DNA of 64,000 nt. It comes from Candidatus Paceibacterota bacterium (GTDB taxonomy: Bacteria; Verrucomicrobiota; Verrucomicrobiia; Limisphaerales; UBA8199). Below the pieces are notes generated by a model. The model did no database searches. It saw only the letters and a list, made by a program, of their open reading frames with translations, and had not been told where the DNA came from. The DNA is taken from contig DAOTCE010000019.1 in assembly GCA_035452965.1 (NCBI GenBank), forward strand, positions 1 through 64,000, given 5' to 3'. Below, piece after piece: positions 1 to 8,688 of the stretch (positions are counted from its first letter, which is position 1; every line of letters starts with the position of its first letter). A program made the translations under genes and the position numbers.

Positions 1-131
1 AAGCACTTTTTCACCTATTTATGCATTTTTCTTCACGAGGCTAAGGATTGAGGGAATTGTCGTTCAGTTTTGGCGCAAGCAACGGGAATTCCCCCGCGAT
101 ACCGCCTGGTTGCCGGTGCGAATGCGGCTAT

Positions 132-183
132 ACCCCGGTGTGTATCCCATGGGGGTCGGGCCCCATGGGATACACACCGGGGT
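132..183. repeat. Long palindrome, copy 1
   Basis: Two 23-nt perfectly complementary arms (132-154 and 161-183) surround a 6-nt loop. The arms contain ACCCCGGTGTG, then TAT, then CCCATGGGG. The palindrome lies 33 bp beyond the stop codon of the glpT-like gene, at the 3' end of that operon. Two further copies are at 16,809-16,856 and 33,304-33,363. It could act as a terminator-like or REP-like structure. No oligo-T follows it, so a classical terminator is not supported. Confidence 0.85.
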
Positions 184-216
184 CCAACCGTTGTCGGACC
201 GGGTCCGCGCCCCGTC

Positions 217-1596
217 TCAACTGCCGTAACCGTGCGCCTTGGCCCGCCAGCCGAGCGCGCAGGCGAGCGTGCCGATGCCGGCGACGATGAGCATGCCGAT
301 GAACCCGGCATCCCAGCCATAGGTCTGCACGAGCTTGCCCAGGCCCCAGCCGGAAAGGGTGGTGCTGGCGTAACCGAAGAAACCGGTCAGCCCCACGGCG
401 CTGGCGGCGGCTCGCTTGGTCGCAAGGTTGGCCGCGGCAATGCTGATGAGGCATTGCGGGCCGTAGATGAAAAAGCCGGAGGCGCACAGCAGCAGGGTGT
501 TGAGGAACATGGACTGGCCGGCCACTTTCCAGAACAGCAGCACCGAGACGCCGGCCATCGCCATGTAAAACACGCAGGAACGGAAGCCGCGTCCGCCGAA
601 CAGCCGGTCGGTCAGCCAGCCGCCGATCAGCGCCCCCGTCATTCCCGAAATCTCATACCCCGCCACCATCCACCCGGCGTGGGTCAGTTGAAGACCCTTC
701 GCTTGCGTCAGCAGCGTGGGGCCCCAGTCCAGCATGGCGTAGCGGATGGTGTAGACAAAGAAGTTCGCCACCGCCAGCAGCCAGATGTAGGGATTGCTGA
801 AAACGTATTTGACGGCGACGGCTTTCCAGTCGCCTTTGTCCCCCGCGTCGGTCTTGACCTGAGTGCCTTGAACTTCCGGGAGGCCGACGGATTGCGGCGT
901 GTCGGGCAACGCAAACCAAAGGAACGCCGCGCACAGGAAGGCCAGCCCGGCCGGCACAAAAAAGCAGAGCCGCCAGTTGCCGAAGTAACTGAGCAGGTAG
1001 CTGCACAGCACCACCACCATCCCCGCGCCGATGTTGGTCGAGGCATTCCAGATGGACATCTTGGTCGCCAGCTCCTGGGGCGGGACCCAGTGGGTGAAGG
1101 CCCGCGCGCACGGCGGAAAGCCCATGCCCTGGAACCAGCCGTTGATCATCCAAAAGAACCCCAGCGCGGCCACCGCCGAGCTAAAGCCGAAGCACACGTT
1201 CACGATTGCCGACAAGACCAGGCCCGTGGCCATGAAGGTGCGCACGTTGGAGCGGTCGCCGAAGAAGCCGTTGGCAAACTTGGACACCCCATACAGCACG
1301 CCGTGCAGCGTCAGAAACAGCCCGAGGTCGGCCTTGGTCACGCCGAGCGTCTGCTCCATCACCGGCATGGCGATGCTGAGGTTCTTCCGAACGAAATAGA
1401 AGGTCGCGTAGCCGATGATGGTGGCGACGATCATGCGCCGCTCCCAATAACGGTGTTTGGCCTTGATCTGCGCCGGGTCGGTCAGCATCACCGCCGCGGG
1501 CGGGGCCGGCTCGAAAATCCGCAGCAGCCAGGGGAACCGTTTGCGCCCGGCGGGCTGCGGGCCGGGAGCTTCCGTTGGGAGCGTCGGCGCTGACAT
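217..1596 (-). CDS. glpT: GlpT/UhpT-family organophosphate:phosphate antiporter (MFS)
   Basis: This 459-aa protein is a major facilitator of the organophosphate:Pi antiporter family, likely importing glycerol-3-phosphate in exchange for phosphate. The N-terminal ~45 residues are cytosolic. The YFVRKN motif of GlpT/UhpT is near residues 67-72, the MFS loop motif GFFGDRSNVR is near 110-119, and the family signature INGWFQGMGFPP is at 151-162. About 12 hydrophobic segments follow, at normal family length. It is the last gene of a minus-strand operon after a HAD phosphatase and glpD, with a 39-bp gap to glpD. That context favours glycerol-3-phosphate over hexose phosphate as substrate. The exact substrate is inferred from neighbours, not from binding residues. 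Confidence 0.85.
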   Translation of the reverse strand: MSAPTLPTEAPGPQPAGRKRFPWLLRIFEPAPPAAVMLTDPAQIKAKHRYWERRMIVATIIGYATFYFVRKNLSIAMPVMEQTLGVTKADLGLFLTLHGVLYGVSKFANGFFGDRSNVRTFMATGLVLSAIVNVCFGFSSAVAALGFFWMINGWFQGMGFPPCARAFTHWVPPQELATKMSIWNASTNIGAGMVVVLCSYLLSYFGNWRLCFFVPAGLAFLCAAFLWFALPDTPQSVGLPEVQGTQVKTDAGDKGDWKAVAVKYVFSNPYIWLLAVANFFVYTIRYAMLDWGPTLLTQAKGLQLTHAGWMVAGYEISGMTGALIGGWLTDRLFGGRGFRSCVFYMAMAGVSVLLFWKVAGQSMFLNTLLLCASGFFIYGPQCLISIAAANLATKRAAASAVGLTGFFGYASTTLSGWGLGKLVQTYGWDAGFIGMLIVAGIGTLACALGWRAKAHGYGS

Positions 1597-1635
1597 TTCG
1601 GCGGAGCCTGCCTTAACGGCTTCGGGAGGGGAAGC

Positions 1636-3141
1636 CTACTTTTGCTGGCCCGTCATCCGGGCATACCGCTCCAGCTCGGCCTTTCGGGTTTCGCCGGACC
1701 AGCCCAGCAACTCGCCCATCCACTCGGCGACCTCCCGCGCCTTGCCGGCGGCATCGCGGTAGAACCAGTGCCAGCTTGTCCGCCGCACCATCACGTCGTC
1801 CAGGTGCACCGCCCATTCGCGGTTCACGTAGTGCTCGACCGGCGCGCGGCTGAATGGCGGCGGCGCAATGGCGCTCACGCCGGCCGTCTCGCTCGGTGGC
1901 AGCAACGGCTCCTGCGCCGTCCGGCATGCCCCCACCGCCCCGTTCGACCCTTTCAACTGCTTCAACTTCCTGACAATCTGATCCACCGTCTGCTCGCCCA
2001 TGTGCCGGTAGGTAGTGAGCTTGCCTCCGGCCACATCCCACCAGCCCGGCTCCGGATTATGAATCTCGTGCGCGCGCGACACGTCCGACGGCCCGCCGTT
2101 CGGGTTGGCCACCAGCGGACGCAGCCCGGCCCACGCGCTGATCACATCCTTCTCCGTCAGCTTCGCCTTCGGGAAGAACTGGTTGGTCACTTGCAGCACA
2201 TACCCGATGTCCGCGGCGTCGGCCCACACATCCTCCAGCGACCCCTGGTAATCGGTGTCGGTCGTGCCGATGATGGTCCGCTCGCCCCACGGAATCACAA
2301 AGAGAATGCGCTTGCCTTCGGTCATCACCACCGTCTCGCTCACCGGCGCCCGCGCGTGGTCCACGACCAGGTGAATGCCCTTGGTGGCGCGCAGTTTCAC
2401 GCGGCTGTGCGGCAAACCGTCCGCCCACGGCCCGGTGGCGTTCACCACGGCATAAGCGCGTGCCTTGAAAGTCCTCCCGGCCAGGACATCCTCAACCTCG
2501 CACTCCCAAAGCCCGGACCGCGTCGCGTTGTGGTAGCGGCAGTAATTGAGCAACGTCGCCCCCTTCGCCGCCGCCGAGCGCAGCGTGTCAATTGTCAGGC
2601 GCGCGTCGTTGGTAAACCCGTCGAAATAGCGCACCGCGCCCGTGAGGCCGTCAGGCGTCAGGCCCGGCACCATCTGCAGCACCTCGCGCTGGTTGTGCCA
2701 CGTGGACTTGCCCAGGTTGCGCCCGCCGCACAGCAAGTCATAAATCTTCACCCCGATCTTCAACTGCCACAGCACCCAGTCCTTGTTGCCGCGATAGGTG
2801 GGAAAGATGAACGGCAGCGGGTCCGCCAGGTGCGGCGCGATGTGATGAATCACCTTCTTCTCGACGCTCGCCTCGTGCACCAGGCCCACCCGCCCCTGCG
2901 CCAAATAGCGCAGCCCGCCGTGCAGCAACCGGCTCGAGCGGCTGCTCGTCCCAAATGCAAAGTCGTGCCGCTCCACCAGCGCCACCCGCAGCCCGCGCAT
3001 CGCCGCGTCCCGGGCCACCCCGGAGCCGACAATGCCGCCGCCGATCACCAAAACATCAAACGCGTCTTCCTCCAAAGCCCGCACCGCGGCCTGCCGCTGC
3101 GCGCCCGGGCCCGCCTTCTCTTTGCTTGTATTCGTGTTCAT
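1636..3141 (-). CDS. glpD: Glycerol-3-phosphate dehydrogenase (FAD-dependent)
   Basis: The 501-aa flavoprotein oxidises glycerol-3-phosphate to dihydroxyacetone phosphate and passes electrons to quinone at the membrane. The FAD-binding Rossmann motif GGGIVGSGVARDAAMRG is at residues 34-50. The conserved SSRSSRLLHGGLRYL stretch is near residues 64-78. Length matches bacterial GlpD. The ATG at 3141 is chosen because it overlaps the stop of the upstream HAD gene by one base (TGATG), implying translational coupling; a longer in-frame start at 3231 would lie inside that gene. With the adjacent antiporter it forms a glycerol-3-phosphate uptake and oxidation operon. Confidence 0.93.
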   Translation of the reverse strand: MNTNTSKEKAGPGAQRQAAVRALEEDAFDVLVIGGGIVGSGVARDAAMRGLRVALVERHDFAFGTSSRSSRLLHGGLRYLAQGRVGLVHEASVEKKVIHHIAPHLADPLPFIFPTYRGNKDWVLWQLKIGVKIYDLLCGGRNLGKSTWHNQREVLQMVPGLTPDGLTGAVRYFDGFTNDARLTIDTLRSAAAKGATLLNYCRYHNATRSGLWECEVEDVLAGRTFKARAYAVVNATGPWADGLPHSRVKLRATKGIHLVVDHARAPVSETVVMTEGKRILFVIPWGERTIIGTTDTDYQGSLEDVWADAADIGYVLQVTNQFFPKAKLTEKDVISAWAGLRPLVANPNGGPSDVSRAHEIHNPEPGWWDVAGGKLTTYRHMGEQTVDQIVRKLKQLKGSNGAVGACRTAQEPLLPPSETAGVSAIAPPPFSRAPVEHYVNREWAVHLDDVMVRRTSWHWFYRDAAGKAREVAEWMGELLGWSGETRKAELERYARMTGQQK

Positions 3142-3974
3142 CAATTCAATCCTTTCGCTTGCCGCGCCGCTTTCAACCGCTCGCCCAGCTCCGCCAGCCC
3201 GGACAAAACCAGGTCCGGCGGCGGCGAGCACTTGGCGGCCGCCGCCGCCGTCGTCTCACCCGTCAACACCAGCACCCCCAACGCCCCGGCCTTCCGGGCC
3301 ATCGCCATATCCGTGTACAAACGGTCCCCCACCATCGCCAGCTCCGCCGCCGCCAGCGCGTGCCGATGCAGGATCCCGCGCAACATGCACGGGTCCGGCT
3401 TGCCCAGCACCACATCCGGCCCCCGCCCCGCCGCCTGTTCCAACGCCGCGCACACCGCCCCGCAATCCACCAGCACCGTCGGCTGGTCCGTCGGGCAAAT
3501 CCGATCCGGATGCGTGGCCACAAACGGCTTGCCCCGGCTGATCCAGTACGCCGTGCGGCACAAACGGGCGTAAGTCAGCTCCGTGTCGAAGCCCGCCACC
3601 ACCGCGTCCGGCTCATCCTGCGCGCTGTCCGCCGTCAACGCAAACCCGGCGGCCGCCATCTCCTCCCGCATGCTCGCGGTGCCCAGAATGAACAGCCGCC
3701 GCGCCGCCGGCATCCGCTCCCGCAGATACTCGATCGTCGCCTGCGTGGAGGTGTAGAGCTGATCCGCGCCCGCCGAAATGCCGATCTGGCGCAGCCGGGC
3801 CAGGTAATCCTTGCTGCTCTTGGACGAGTTATTCGTCAGGAACGTGTGCCCAATGCCCAGCTCCCCCAGCAAGCCCAGGAATGGCCGGGTCGAATCAAAA
3901 AGCGTGCCGCCGCTGTAAATGGTCCCATCCATATCCAGCGCGACATGGCGAATACATTGCAAACGACTATTCAT
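3141..3974 (-). CDS. HAD-IIA (NagD-like) sugar/glycerol phosphatase
   Basis: This is a 277-aa haloacid dehalogenase phosphatase of the NagD/4-nitrophenylphosphatase subclass. Motif I DMDGTIY with the nucleophile and acid/base Asp is near residues 14-20, motif II LTNNSS near 49, the GKPDP lysine region is in the C-terminal half, and motif IV GDRLYTD follows it. Relatives dephosphorylate glycerol phosphates or nucleotide monophosphates. As first gene of the glpD/glpT operon it may remove glycerol-phosphate or a toxic phospho-metabolite, which is inference. The start at 3974 (MNSRLQC) is preferred over 4007 because it places motif I at a normal distance from the N terminus. Confidence 0.82.
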   Translation of the reverse strand: MNSRLQCIRHVALDMDGTIYSGGTLFDSTRPFLGLLGELGIGHTFLTNNSSKSSKDYLARLRQIGISAGADQLYTSTQATIEYLRERMPAARRLFILGTASMREEMAAAGFALTADSAQDEPDAVVAGFDTELTYARLCRTAYWISRGKPFVATHPDRICPTDQPTVLVDCGAVCAALEQAAGRGPDVVLGKPDPCMLRGILHRHALAAAELAMVGDRLYTDMAMARKAGALGVLVLTGETTAAAAAKCSPPPDLVLSGLAELGERLKAARQAKGLN

Positions 3975-4165
3975 CAAACGACGGCCAGCAGCCGTAAATC
4001 TCACCACGCCCCGTGATCGAGCGTTAACGCACTAAGTATCAAACCGCGAACCCACTGTCAACCCTGCAACGTCCAAAGGTGAGAGACAGCATTCTTCCGG
4101 AGTGAGAGCATCCACGGAAGACAAGGGGTCCGGCATCCAGGTTGCCAGGCACCGAGACCGGCAAC

Positions 4166-4326
4166 CTCTCATTAACACCCCGCTTGAGCGGGGTGTCACG
4201 GTGTGATGACGGTATCGCAACCGTTTCAACGGTTTGCCAGACACCGGGCCGGCTTGGAAACCGTTGAAACGGTTCTGTTCCTTTGGCGGTCCTGGCCACC
4301 CCGCTCAAGCGGGGTGTTAATGAGAG
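4166..4326. repeat. 161-bp inverted-repeat unit with nested palindromes
   Basis: A perfect 30-bp inverted repeat joins 4166-4195 and 4297-4326. Each arm itself contains the hairpin ACCCCGCTTGAGCGGGGT. Between the arms two AACCGTTTCAACGGTT palindromes occur in inverted order, so the whole unit can fold into a branched structure. It sits in a ~610-bp gene-free stretch (3975-4588) between divergent contexts. It resembles a MITE-like or REP/BIME-type unit. Nothing else recognisable was seen in this intergenic region. Confidence 0.75.
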
Positions 4327-4588
4327 ACGCTGGCAGAATTCCGTCGCACACCCAATCCCCAACCAAGTCCGCCCCAACTCCCCGCCCTGAGGCGCCAGGC
4401 GCCTTCCACGCGCCGACCGCCAGGCGATCGAGTCCATCTGACCCCGAAACCCGGCCCCCCCGCGCCAGGGATCCCCTCCGTATCCGCACCGTATCCACAC
4501 CGTATCCACACCGTAGGTTCAATTCAGTAACCTATTGTGGTTGCTTCACTTGCGGCCACTTGCCGGGTGGCATCCCTCAACTGCCGGG

Positions 4589-5179
4589 TCAAGGCCCGGA
4601 CAATGGGTTTCCGCGGTAAATCCGCAGAAAATACACCAGCGCGGCAAAATCATAAGCGGCATGCGTGATCATCGGGGTCAACAGGTTCCCAGTCCAACTC
4701 CACAGCAATCCCAAATACACTCCAATGCAAGTTGCCATGATGGCGTAAGTCCAGGTCAGCAAGTGGCAGGCGCCAAACAGCGCGGAAGCCAAAACCAAAG
4801 CCACCAGCATAGTGACCCGCTCCGACAGGCTTCCCTGAATGGCGCCCCGGAAGAACGCCTCCTCGGCGATGCCGGCGATCGCCGAAATCGTGAACAACTG
4901 CAGCATTGACCACTGCCCGAACAAAGGCCGGAGCAGAGAATCCAGCAGGTCGCGATGACGGGCGAAGGGCTGAAGATTTGACCTGAGCGACCAGAAGAAG
5001 AACAGCAGGGGAGGAATAGCCGCGATGATTCCAAGAACCGCTGATCGGACGTTCCACTGGATGTCCGAAAGAGCGGGCCGATGAAACAGCCCGCTCCACC
5101 CCGCCGCCAGGACCAACAACGCCAGTTCGCACAGACAGGCGGCAGTGAATGACAGGCTTCGGTTTGGGCCAGCCATCAT
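4589..5179 (-). CDS. CPBP-family intramembrane metalloprotease (CAAX protease-like)
   Basis: The 196-aa integral membrane protein carries the CPBP/Abi motifs: EEAFFR at residues 106-111, a histidine at 139 in FGACHLLTW, and H173/D177 in ITHAAYDF. Together these form the glutamate/histidine metal site inside the membrane. Six or so hydrophobic segments are visible. Family members cleave prenylated proteins or peptides or protect against bacteriocins; the substrate here is unknown. It stands alone between a repeat unit and a secreted-protein gene on the same strand. Confidence 0.8.
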   Translation of the reverse strand: MMAGPNRSLSFTAACLCELALLVLAAGWSGLFHRPALSDIQWNVRSAVLGIIAAIPPLLFFFWSLRSNLQPFARHRDLLDSLLRPLFGQWSMLQLFTISAIAGIAEEAFFRGAIQGSLSERVTMLVALVLASALFGACHLLTWTYAIMATCIGVYLGLLWSWTGNLLTPMITHAAYDFAALVYFLRIYRGNPLSGP

Positions 5180-5254
5180 TTCCTCCTGGGCGCGAGGTTG
5201 GTCCCTGGGCTGGCGACCTACAGGGAATCCGGACGTTGGAAGTTGATGTCGCCC

Positions 5255-5977
5255 TTAATCGAAACAGAACGGGCCGGGAACGCCAACCACAAGAAAGTCC
5301 GTGCGCAAGGAATCAACTTCATGTGCCGACGAAATCAAACCAGCGACAGGGTGTAAAGGATGGATGTCGCCCCTCCCCGGCATGCTCTGCGCCCTGAAAT
5401 CCCTCAGGGAGGGCTCTTGCGGCCACTGGCTTTGCCATCCAGCAAGCAGGCGGAGGTCTTGCGGCGGCGTCGGTCCCGTCGGGGGCACCACCGGCGACGC
5501 CGGTCGCGCCGGCGCAGTGCGGCGGGTCAGGAAAGCCGAGCCCACAACGGTAATGCTGGCCCCGCCTCCTCCGGTCAGACTTAAAGCAGTAATGTTCATG
5601 CCGGCCGATTGCGGCGCGTATTGAAGCGTGATGACCTGGTTCTGTGAGTCTCGCAAGGCATACCGGCTGCCCTCGACAATTCTAAACGGAGCCGACACCT
5701 TGGCCTCACCGCTGAGAGTGCCCGCACCCGCGTTTTGCACCGTCAAAGAAAGCTGGATGATTCTACCCACGGGGACCGACGCAAAATCCAGCCGGCGGGG
5801 TGAAACCGCGATGGCCGGCCTCCCGGAACCTGTGCTCGTGGCCGTGACCGGAGCGACCTTGACGTGATCCGCCGCCGCCGTCCTCTCAGTGGCGGGAGCC
5901 GATTCCATCTGTGCACCCGCATTCCGGGCCACCAGCAACTGCAAGGTGGCCAGAATCGCGCACAGAACCGTCTTCAT
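5255..5977 (-). CDS. Secreted protein with Hydin/ASPM-like Ig-fold domain
   Basis: A 240-aa secreted protein. A signal peptide occupies residues 1-22 (hydrophobic core AILATLQLLVA, cleavage near NAGAQ). A beta-sandwich region follows with the pattern LDFASVPVGRIIQLSLTVQNAG, typical of ASPM/SPD-2/Hydin and CARDB-like domains that describe a 'difference to a mean' beta-fold. The tail is proline-rich and of low complexity. No catalytic motif is visible; a structural or adhesive role is likely. The start at 5977 is chosen to give a compact signal peptide. Confidence 0.55.
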   Translation of the reverse strand: MKTVLCAILATLQLLVARNAGAQMESAPATERTAAADHVKVAPVTATSTGSGRPAIAVSPRRLDFASVPVGRIIQLSLTVQNAGAGTLSGEAKVSAPFRIVEGSRYALRDSQNQVITLQYAPQSAGMNITALSLTGGGGASITVVGSAFLTRRTAPARPASPVVPPTGPTPPQDLRLLAGWQSQWPQEPSLRDFRAQSMPGRGDIHPLHPVAGLISSAHEVDSLRTDFLVVGVPGPFCFD

Positions 5978-6016
5978 CGTCATGTGCCTTAGGTCTTCTG
6001 ACATTTTGGCCGACAA

Positions 6017-6429
6017 CCAATCCTATCCTAGATTCAGACGCAAAGACGGCAATTCCGCCCAATACGGAGGCGCGTCCAAAGAAGTACGGAGAGCACCCCG
6101 GCTTTCCTCCTGGCAGGCCATGAGCAGGGAGCACCAATCGGCCCGGGCGGAGCCGCCCCTTGTAGTCCTATGCCCTACAAAAGCGCAAGTGTTTCACCTG
6201 ACAGACAGAGGCCAGCCAATCATGTAAATACTGTGCACATAGCGGCGAAGTAATGAAGTAGCCACCGGGACGAGACGGCGTGTCGCGAGTGCCCGTCCTC
6301 ACGCGGTGAAATTCTCGGACACCGGCAGGGCAGTCCGTTGCCTCGCCCTTTGGTCCATGAAGAATCGCTACGAGATCACCAGGCAGTGTCCGCGAGATCG
6401 GGAACGAAGGGGATGCTGCTGAGAAACGA
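6017..6429. other. Gene-free stretch
   Basis: About 410 bp separate the Hydin-like gene from the small ORF at 6430. I see no conserved gene, no strong hairpin with oligo-T and no repeat here. Confidence 0.4.
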
Positions 6430-6639
6430 ATGAAAGTGCTTTTGCGGAAGACAAACAACAGCCACTACTACGTCGGAAAAGACCACTGGACGGCTGACTC
6501 CAGGTGCGCGCGGGATTTTGGAGAGGTGGAAACGGCCATCCAACTGCATCGGGACGAACGGTTGACGGATGTGGAGGTGGTGCTGAGTTTTGATGACCCC
6601 CAGTGCGAGTTGGTATTGCCCATTCGGCCGGGTAGTTAG
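6430..6639 (+). CDS. Small hypothetical protein (69 aa)
   Basis: A 69-aa ORF that I do not recognise. It is soluble, with an N-terminal MKVLLRKTNNSHYYVG segment and acidic C-terminal strands. It starts at ATG and is isolated from neighbours. The composition looks protein-like rather than a shadow because no gene is called on the opposite strand. A small regulatory or metabolic protein is possible, but no function can be assigned. Confidence 0.5.
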   Translation: MKVLLRKTNNSHYYVGKDHWTADSRCARDFGEVETAIQLHRDERLTDVEVVLSFDDPQCELVLPIRPGS

Positions 6640-6748
6640 CGCAGCAACTGACCCCGCTTAGGGCCTGAGCCGAAGCAAGCCAGGCTGAGCCGGAAGCTGC
6701 GCGGAGAGGCGGGACCCCATTCGCTGACCAAATTGCCCTCGCAGGAAT

Positions 6749-7186
6749 TCAGGGCTGCCGCTGCAACTTGATCGCTTCATCCAGCAGTTGAAACAGCGCC
6801 TCCTTGTTGATCAATCCCACACTCGTCTTCACAACCTTGCCATCCACAATCACCAGCAACGTTGGGATGGAGCGTATCTCATACTTCTCGGCGAGCTTCG
6901 GCTCCTGGTCAACATTGACCTTCCCAAAAACGACATCCGGCCGCTCAATCGATGCCGCGGCGAAGATGGGGTCCAGCTTCCGGCAAGGGCCGCACCAGGG
7001 CGCCCAGAAATCCAGGACAATGGGTTTGTTCGCTTCCTTGACGAGCTGATCAAAAGCAGCTGTCGTAACCACTACCCGGGCGTCGGGTGTCTCCGGCTTG
7101 GTGCATCCGGCCAACGCGACGAGCGATGCCAGAAGCACACAGAAAAGGACTTGCGGCAGGTAATGTCTAAGCGGTGTTTTCATCAT
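6749..7186 (-). CDS. Thioredoxin-domain lipoprotein
   Basis: The 145-aa protein has a lipoprotein signal with lipobox LAGC (residues 25-28) and a single thioredoxin domain. The active site WCGPC is at residues 64-68 and the cis-proline segment SIPTLL is near 108-113. It should act as a disulfide oxidoreductase tethered to a membrane facing the periplasm. The classical WCGPC motif suggests a reductant or a TlpA-like role rather than a DsbA-like oxidant. It is monocistronic. Confidence 0.88.
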   Translation of the reverse strand: MMKTPLRHYLPQVLFCVLLASLVALAGCTKPETPDARVVVTTAAFDQLVKEANKPIVLDFWAPWCGPCRKLDPIFAAASIERPDVVFGKVNVDQEPKLAEKYEIRSIPTLLVIVDGKVVKTSVGLINKEALFQLLDEAIKLQRQP

Positions 7187-7368
7187 TGGTCCTGTACTGG
7201 ACGGTTGTTACTCCGTCATTGTTATCTTCAAAACTCTCAGAATGGCCGCGCCTCGACTTGCTCTCCCAAGTTGCCGCAGGTCCACATCACAGCGCAGCTT
7301 TGCCCACCAATCTAAGGCTTCAACGCGCCCGCCACAAGCCCTGTTCCCGGGCTTGTCCAGCCTCTGTT

Positions 7369-8577
7369 TCAGGGAGCTGCGACGCCCCGGAAGGCCCGGT
7401 GGCCGCCGGTCGCAAAATCCTGGCAGGTCACCAGCAGGGAACCGTCGCGCAGGGACAGAGCGCCAGGAACATAGCAGTGGTGCGTGCCCGCAAAGATCGT
7501 CTCCGCGGCGGGCGGCCAGGTCCGCCCTTCATCAGGGCTGATCACGCATTTTACATCCGCCTTGATATGCCGGGGGTGGGTGCCGGATCGGCTGGGAACA
7601 GGCCGGTCTTCGTCCGTTGCGAAGACGCAGAGCAGTTGTCCGCCCGGCAGGCGGGTGATCCACGGCGACACGGCCAGGTGGTTGGGTTTGCCGCTCTGAA
7701 ACACAATGTTCCGCTCCCGGTGCTGCCAGCTCCAGTTGTGTCCGCCGTCATCACTGGTGACCTGGCGGATGCAGTTGGCGTGGGGCGGAGAGGTCTGAAC
7801 ACTTTCAAACGCGCAGAGCAACCGGCCGGAGGGCAACTCCACCACGCTCGGCATCCCGTCGCGGGATAAGTGCCGGCGACGGTGCGCGCGGGAAACCGTA
7901 ACCGGGTTTACCCACCGCTGCCGGGCCGCATCCCAGGTTTTCATGGTCAGCCACTGGTGCCGGAAAAAGCCGGCTCGATGCGGCGTATCCTCGTCGTCGA
8001 AGTAGCATTGCAGTGTGCCGTCGCGTTTCAACAGCAGGTAGCTCGACCAAAGCCCGCGCAGGGTCTGGTGTTCCGCGGCCGGAGCCAGCACGGATTCGGC
8101 CACAACTGAATGCGGCTGCCAGGTCTGCCCCGCGTCACGGCTGATTGTTGTTCGGATGGAATAACGGCGCAGACCGGCCTCGTTGGTGCGAATCTGGTTA
8201 TCCCGGTAGCTGAACAACACCGCGCCATCGGGCAACTGGATCAGGTGCCCGTCGCCCATATCCCGTCCAGGCCGGGCCTGTGCGATCACCGAAAGGTCCC
8301 GCCAGCGCCTTCCCCCATCGCTGCTGCGGGAGCAAACGACGGCGGTCTCGCCCGCGCGCCATTCCGTGCGGGTAGCCAGGATGTCTCCCGTGGCCAAGAG
8401 CAAGGCCCCCTTCGCCCCGCCGGCTTGCGCGGACAGTTCGGACCAGTGGATCCGCCAATGCGATTGCACTGGCCGCAAGCTGCTGCAAGCGAACAGCAGC
8501 CCGGCCAAAAGGACCAGGGGGGCCGCGCCCAGCAAGGGGACTTTTGAACGCAGAGTCTGGCGGACGTTCATCCTCAT
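7369..8577 (-). CDS. Sialidase-like (BNR/Asp-box) lipoprotein
   Basis: A 402-aa exported protein whose hydrophobic N terminus ends in a lipobox-like LLFAC (Cys31). The mature part carries repeated Asp-box motifs of the S-x-D-x-G-x-x-W type, for example SSDGGRRW near residue 84, SRDAGQTW and SPDEGRTW, diagnostic of six-bladed beta-propeller sialidase-like folds. Early arginines (ILATRTEWR) and a later LICAFES-like strand fit the sialidase superfamily, though the substrate may be another sugar. It is divergent from the following plus-strand gene. Confidence 0.75.
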   Translation of the reverse strand: MRMNVRQTLRSKVPLLGAAPLVLLAGLLFACSSLRPVQSHWRIHWSELSAQAGGAKGALLLATGDILATRTEWRAGETAVVCSRSSDGGRRWRDLSVIAQARPGRDMGDGHLIQLPDGAVLFSYRDNQIRTNEAGLRRYSIRTTISRDAGQTWQPHSVVAESVLAPAAEHQTLRGLWSSYLLLKRDGTLQCYFDDEDTPHRAGFFRHQWLTMKTWDAARQRWVNPVTVSRAHRRRHLSRDGMPSVVELPSGRLLCAFESVQTSPPHANCIRQVTSDDGGHNWSWQHRERNIVFQSGKPNHLAVSPWITRLPGGQLLCVFATDEDRPVPSRSGTHPRHIKADVKCVISPDEGRTWPPAAETIFAGTHHCYVPGALSLRDGSLLVTCQDFATGGHRAFRGVAAP

Positions 8578-8688
8578 GCCCTATCTCAACTCGGTGCCGT
8601 GTTCCGGCGTCGCAGCGTGCGCATCGCCCGCCAACTAAACATTTTCAATCCCACCTGTCAGCTTGTAGATTCAAGCCAACACGTCGCC

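Noticed and set aside
70..1593. Long open frame on the plus strand opposite the glpT-like gene
   Set aside because: Low-complexity, Arg/His/Gly-rich translation, a shadow of a GC-rich real gene with clear MFS motifs.
1642..3573. 643-codon plus-strand frame opposite glpD and the HAD gene
   Set aside because: Shadow frame of GC-rich coding sequence; no motifs, while the minus strand has GlpD and HAD motifs.
4039..4509. 156-codon minus-strand frame across the 161-bp repeat unit
   Set aside because: It crosses nested palindromes, has no conserved motif and no plausible ribosome-binding site.
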